Below, in pieces: positions 63,673 to 64,000 of a stretch of 64,000 nucleotides of DNA. The DNA is taken from positions 412,001-476,000 of the forward strand of contig JAIGNY010003209.1 in assembly GCA_020152595.1 (NCBI GenBank). The letters run 5' to 3'. The notes under the pieces are model-generated. The model saw only the letters and a list, made by a program, of their open reading frames with translations, ran no database searches and was not told the origin of the DNA. The stretch comes from Chiridota heheva. Its lineage: Eukaryota; Echinodermata; Holothuroidea; Apodida; Chiridotidae. Within the stretch, counting starts at the first letter, position 1. Each line of letters starts with the position of its first letter. Made by a program: the position numbers and the translations under genes.

Positions 63673-64000
63673 GCATTTGTAAATTACATCCATACATCCA
63701 GGGTTGGTTTGTTCTGATTTTTCTCTGTATTTATGGGTATACCTGCACTTTACAAAATGACTATGAATGAAGAACCACTATCAGAAGCTTAAAATTTTTC
63801 CTAGTCGGCACTTATGAATATGCAAAAGCTTATGAACAAGGATTAACAAATCACTCCACTGGCTGCCCATGGCAACCATTTCCGGGCAACCATAATTTTT
63901 GCTGGGTCTGCCCGGTAGACATTTAAATTTTTGCAAGTTTAAAATGGCACAAAATTTATCCTATAGAAACACACATGTATGTAAATTTTACCTTTTTACC

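Noticed and set aside
61830-64000. PAH exon 3 / ACT-domain exon
   Set aside because: No minus-strand frame here resembles the expected regulatory-domain sequence.

Overview
The window looks like a piece of an intron-rich, AT-rich marine invertebrate genome. An invertebrate deuterostome (echinoderm or hemichordate type) is my best guess, from the vertebrate-like intron positions of the PAH gene and the mix of I/Nimb-type and CR1/L2-type LINEs, tRNA-derived SINEs and DNA-transposon MITEs. The guess rests on gene structure and repeat types only.

Two host genes are secure, both on the minus strand. NDUFB8 (mitochondrial complex I subunit) has four clear coding exons between 14895 and 3725, covering essentially the whole mature protein. 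Its mitochondrial presequence exon(s) are not firmly placed; candidates lie at 15337-15396 and near 17307-17415. PAH (phenylalanine 4-hydroxylase) runs from 61829 down to 31428 in ten exons that match human PAH exons 4-13. All nine complete exon lengths equal the human ones as I remember them, and the 334 residues encoded equal human residues 119-452. The N-terminal ACT-domain exons lie beyond 64000.

Region by region: 1-2145, 5' part of an I-like LINE; 3725-15400, NDUFB8 with introns holding nested DNA transposons, minisatellites and a MITE split by a LINE; 18900-19600, decayed copy of a conserved uncharacterised animal protein; 19680-26300, CR1/L2-type LINEs (one carrying a SINE with perfect target duplications), a possible orphan exon and a 240-bp tandem array; 27800-30200, SINEs and TTAA-flanked MITEs; 31400-61830, PAH, whose introns hold three further I-like LINE copies, a large TTAA foldback element, a hAT element, a DIRS-like fossil and at least six minisatellites; 61830-64000, upstream PAH intron with another minisatellite and a SINE.

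The observation most worth following is at the PAH exon 12/intron 12 boundary (32820-33080). A 54-bp minisatellite has copied the 5' splice site about five times, in frame and without a stop. Alternative donor use could add 18, 36, 54 or 72 residues directly before the C-terminal tetramerisation helix. Other informative structures are dated nested insertions with visible empty sites, a foldback element with a tRNA-like core, and a SINE body joined to two different tRNA-like heads.
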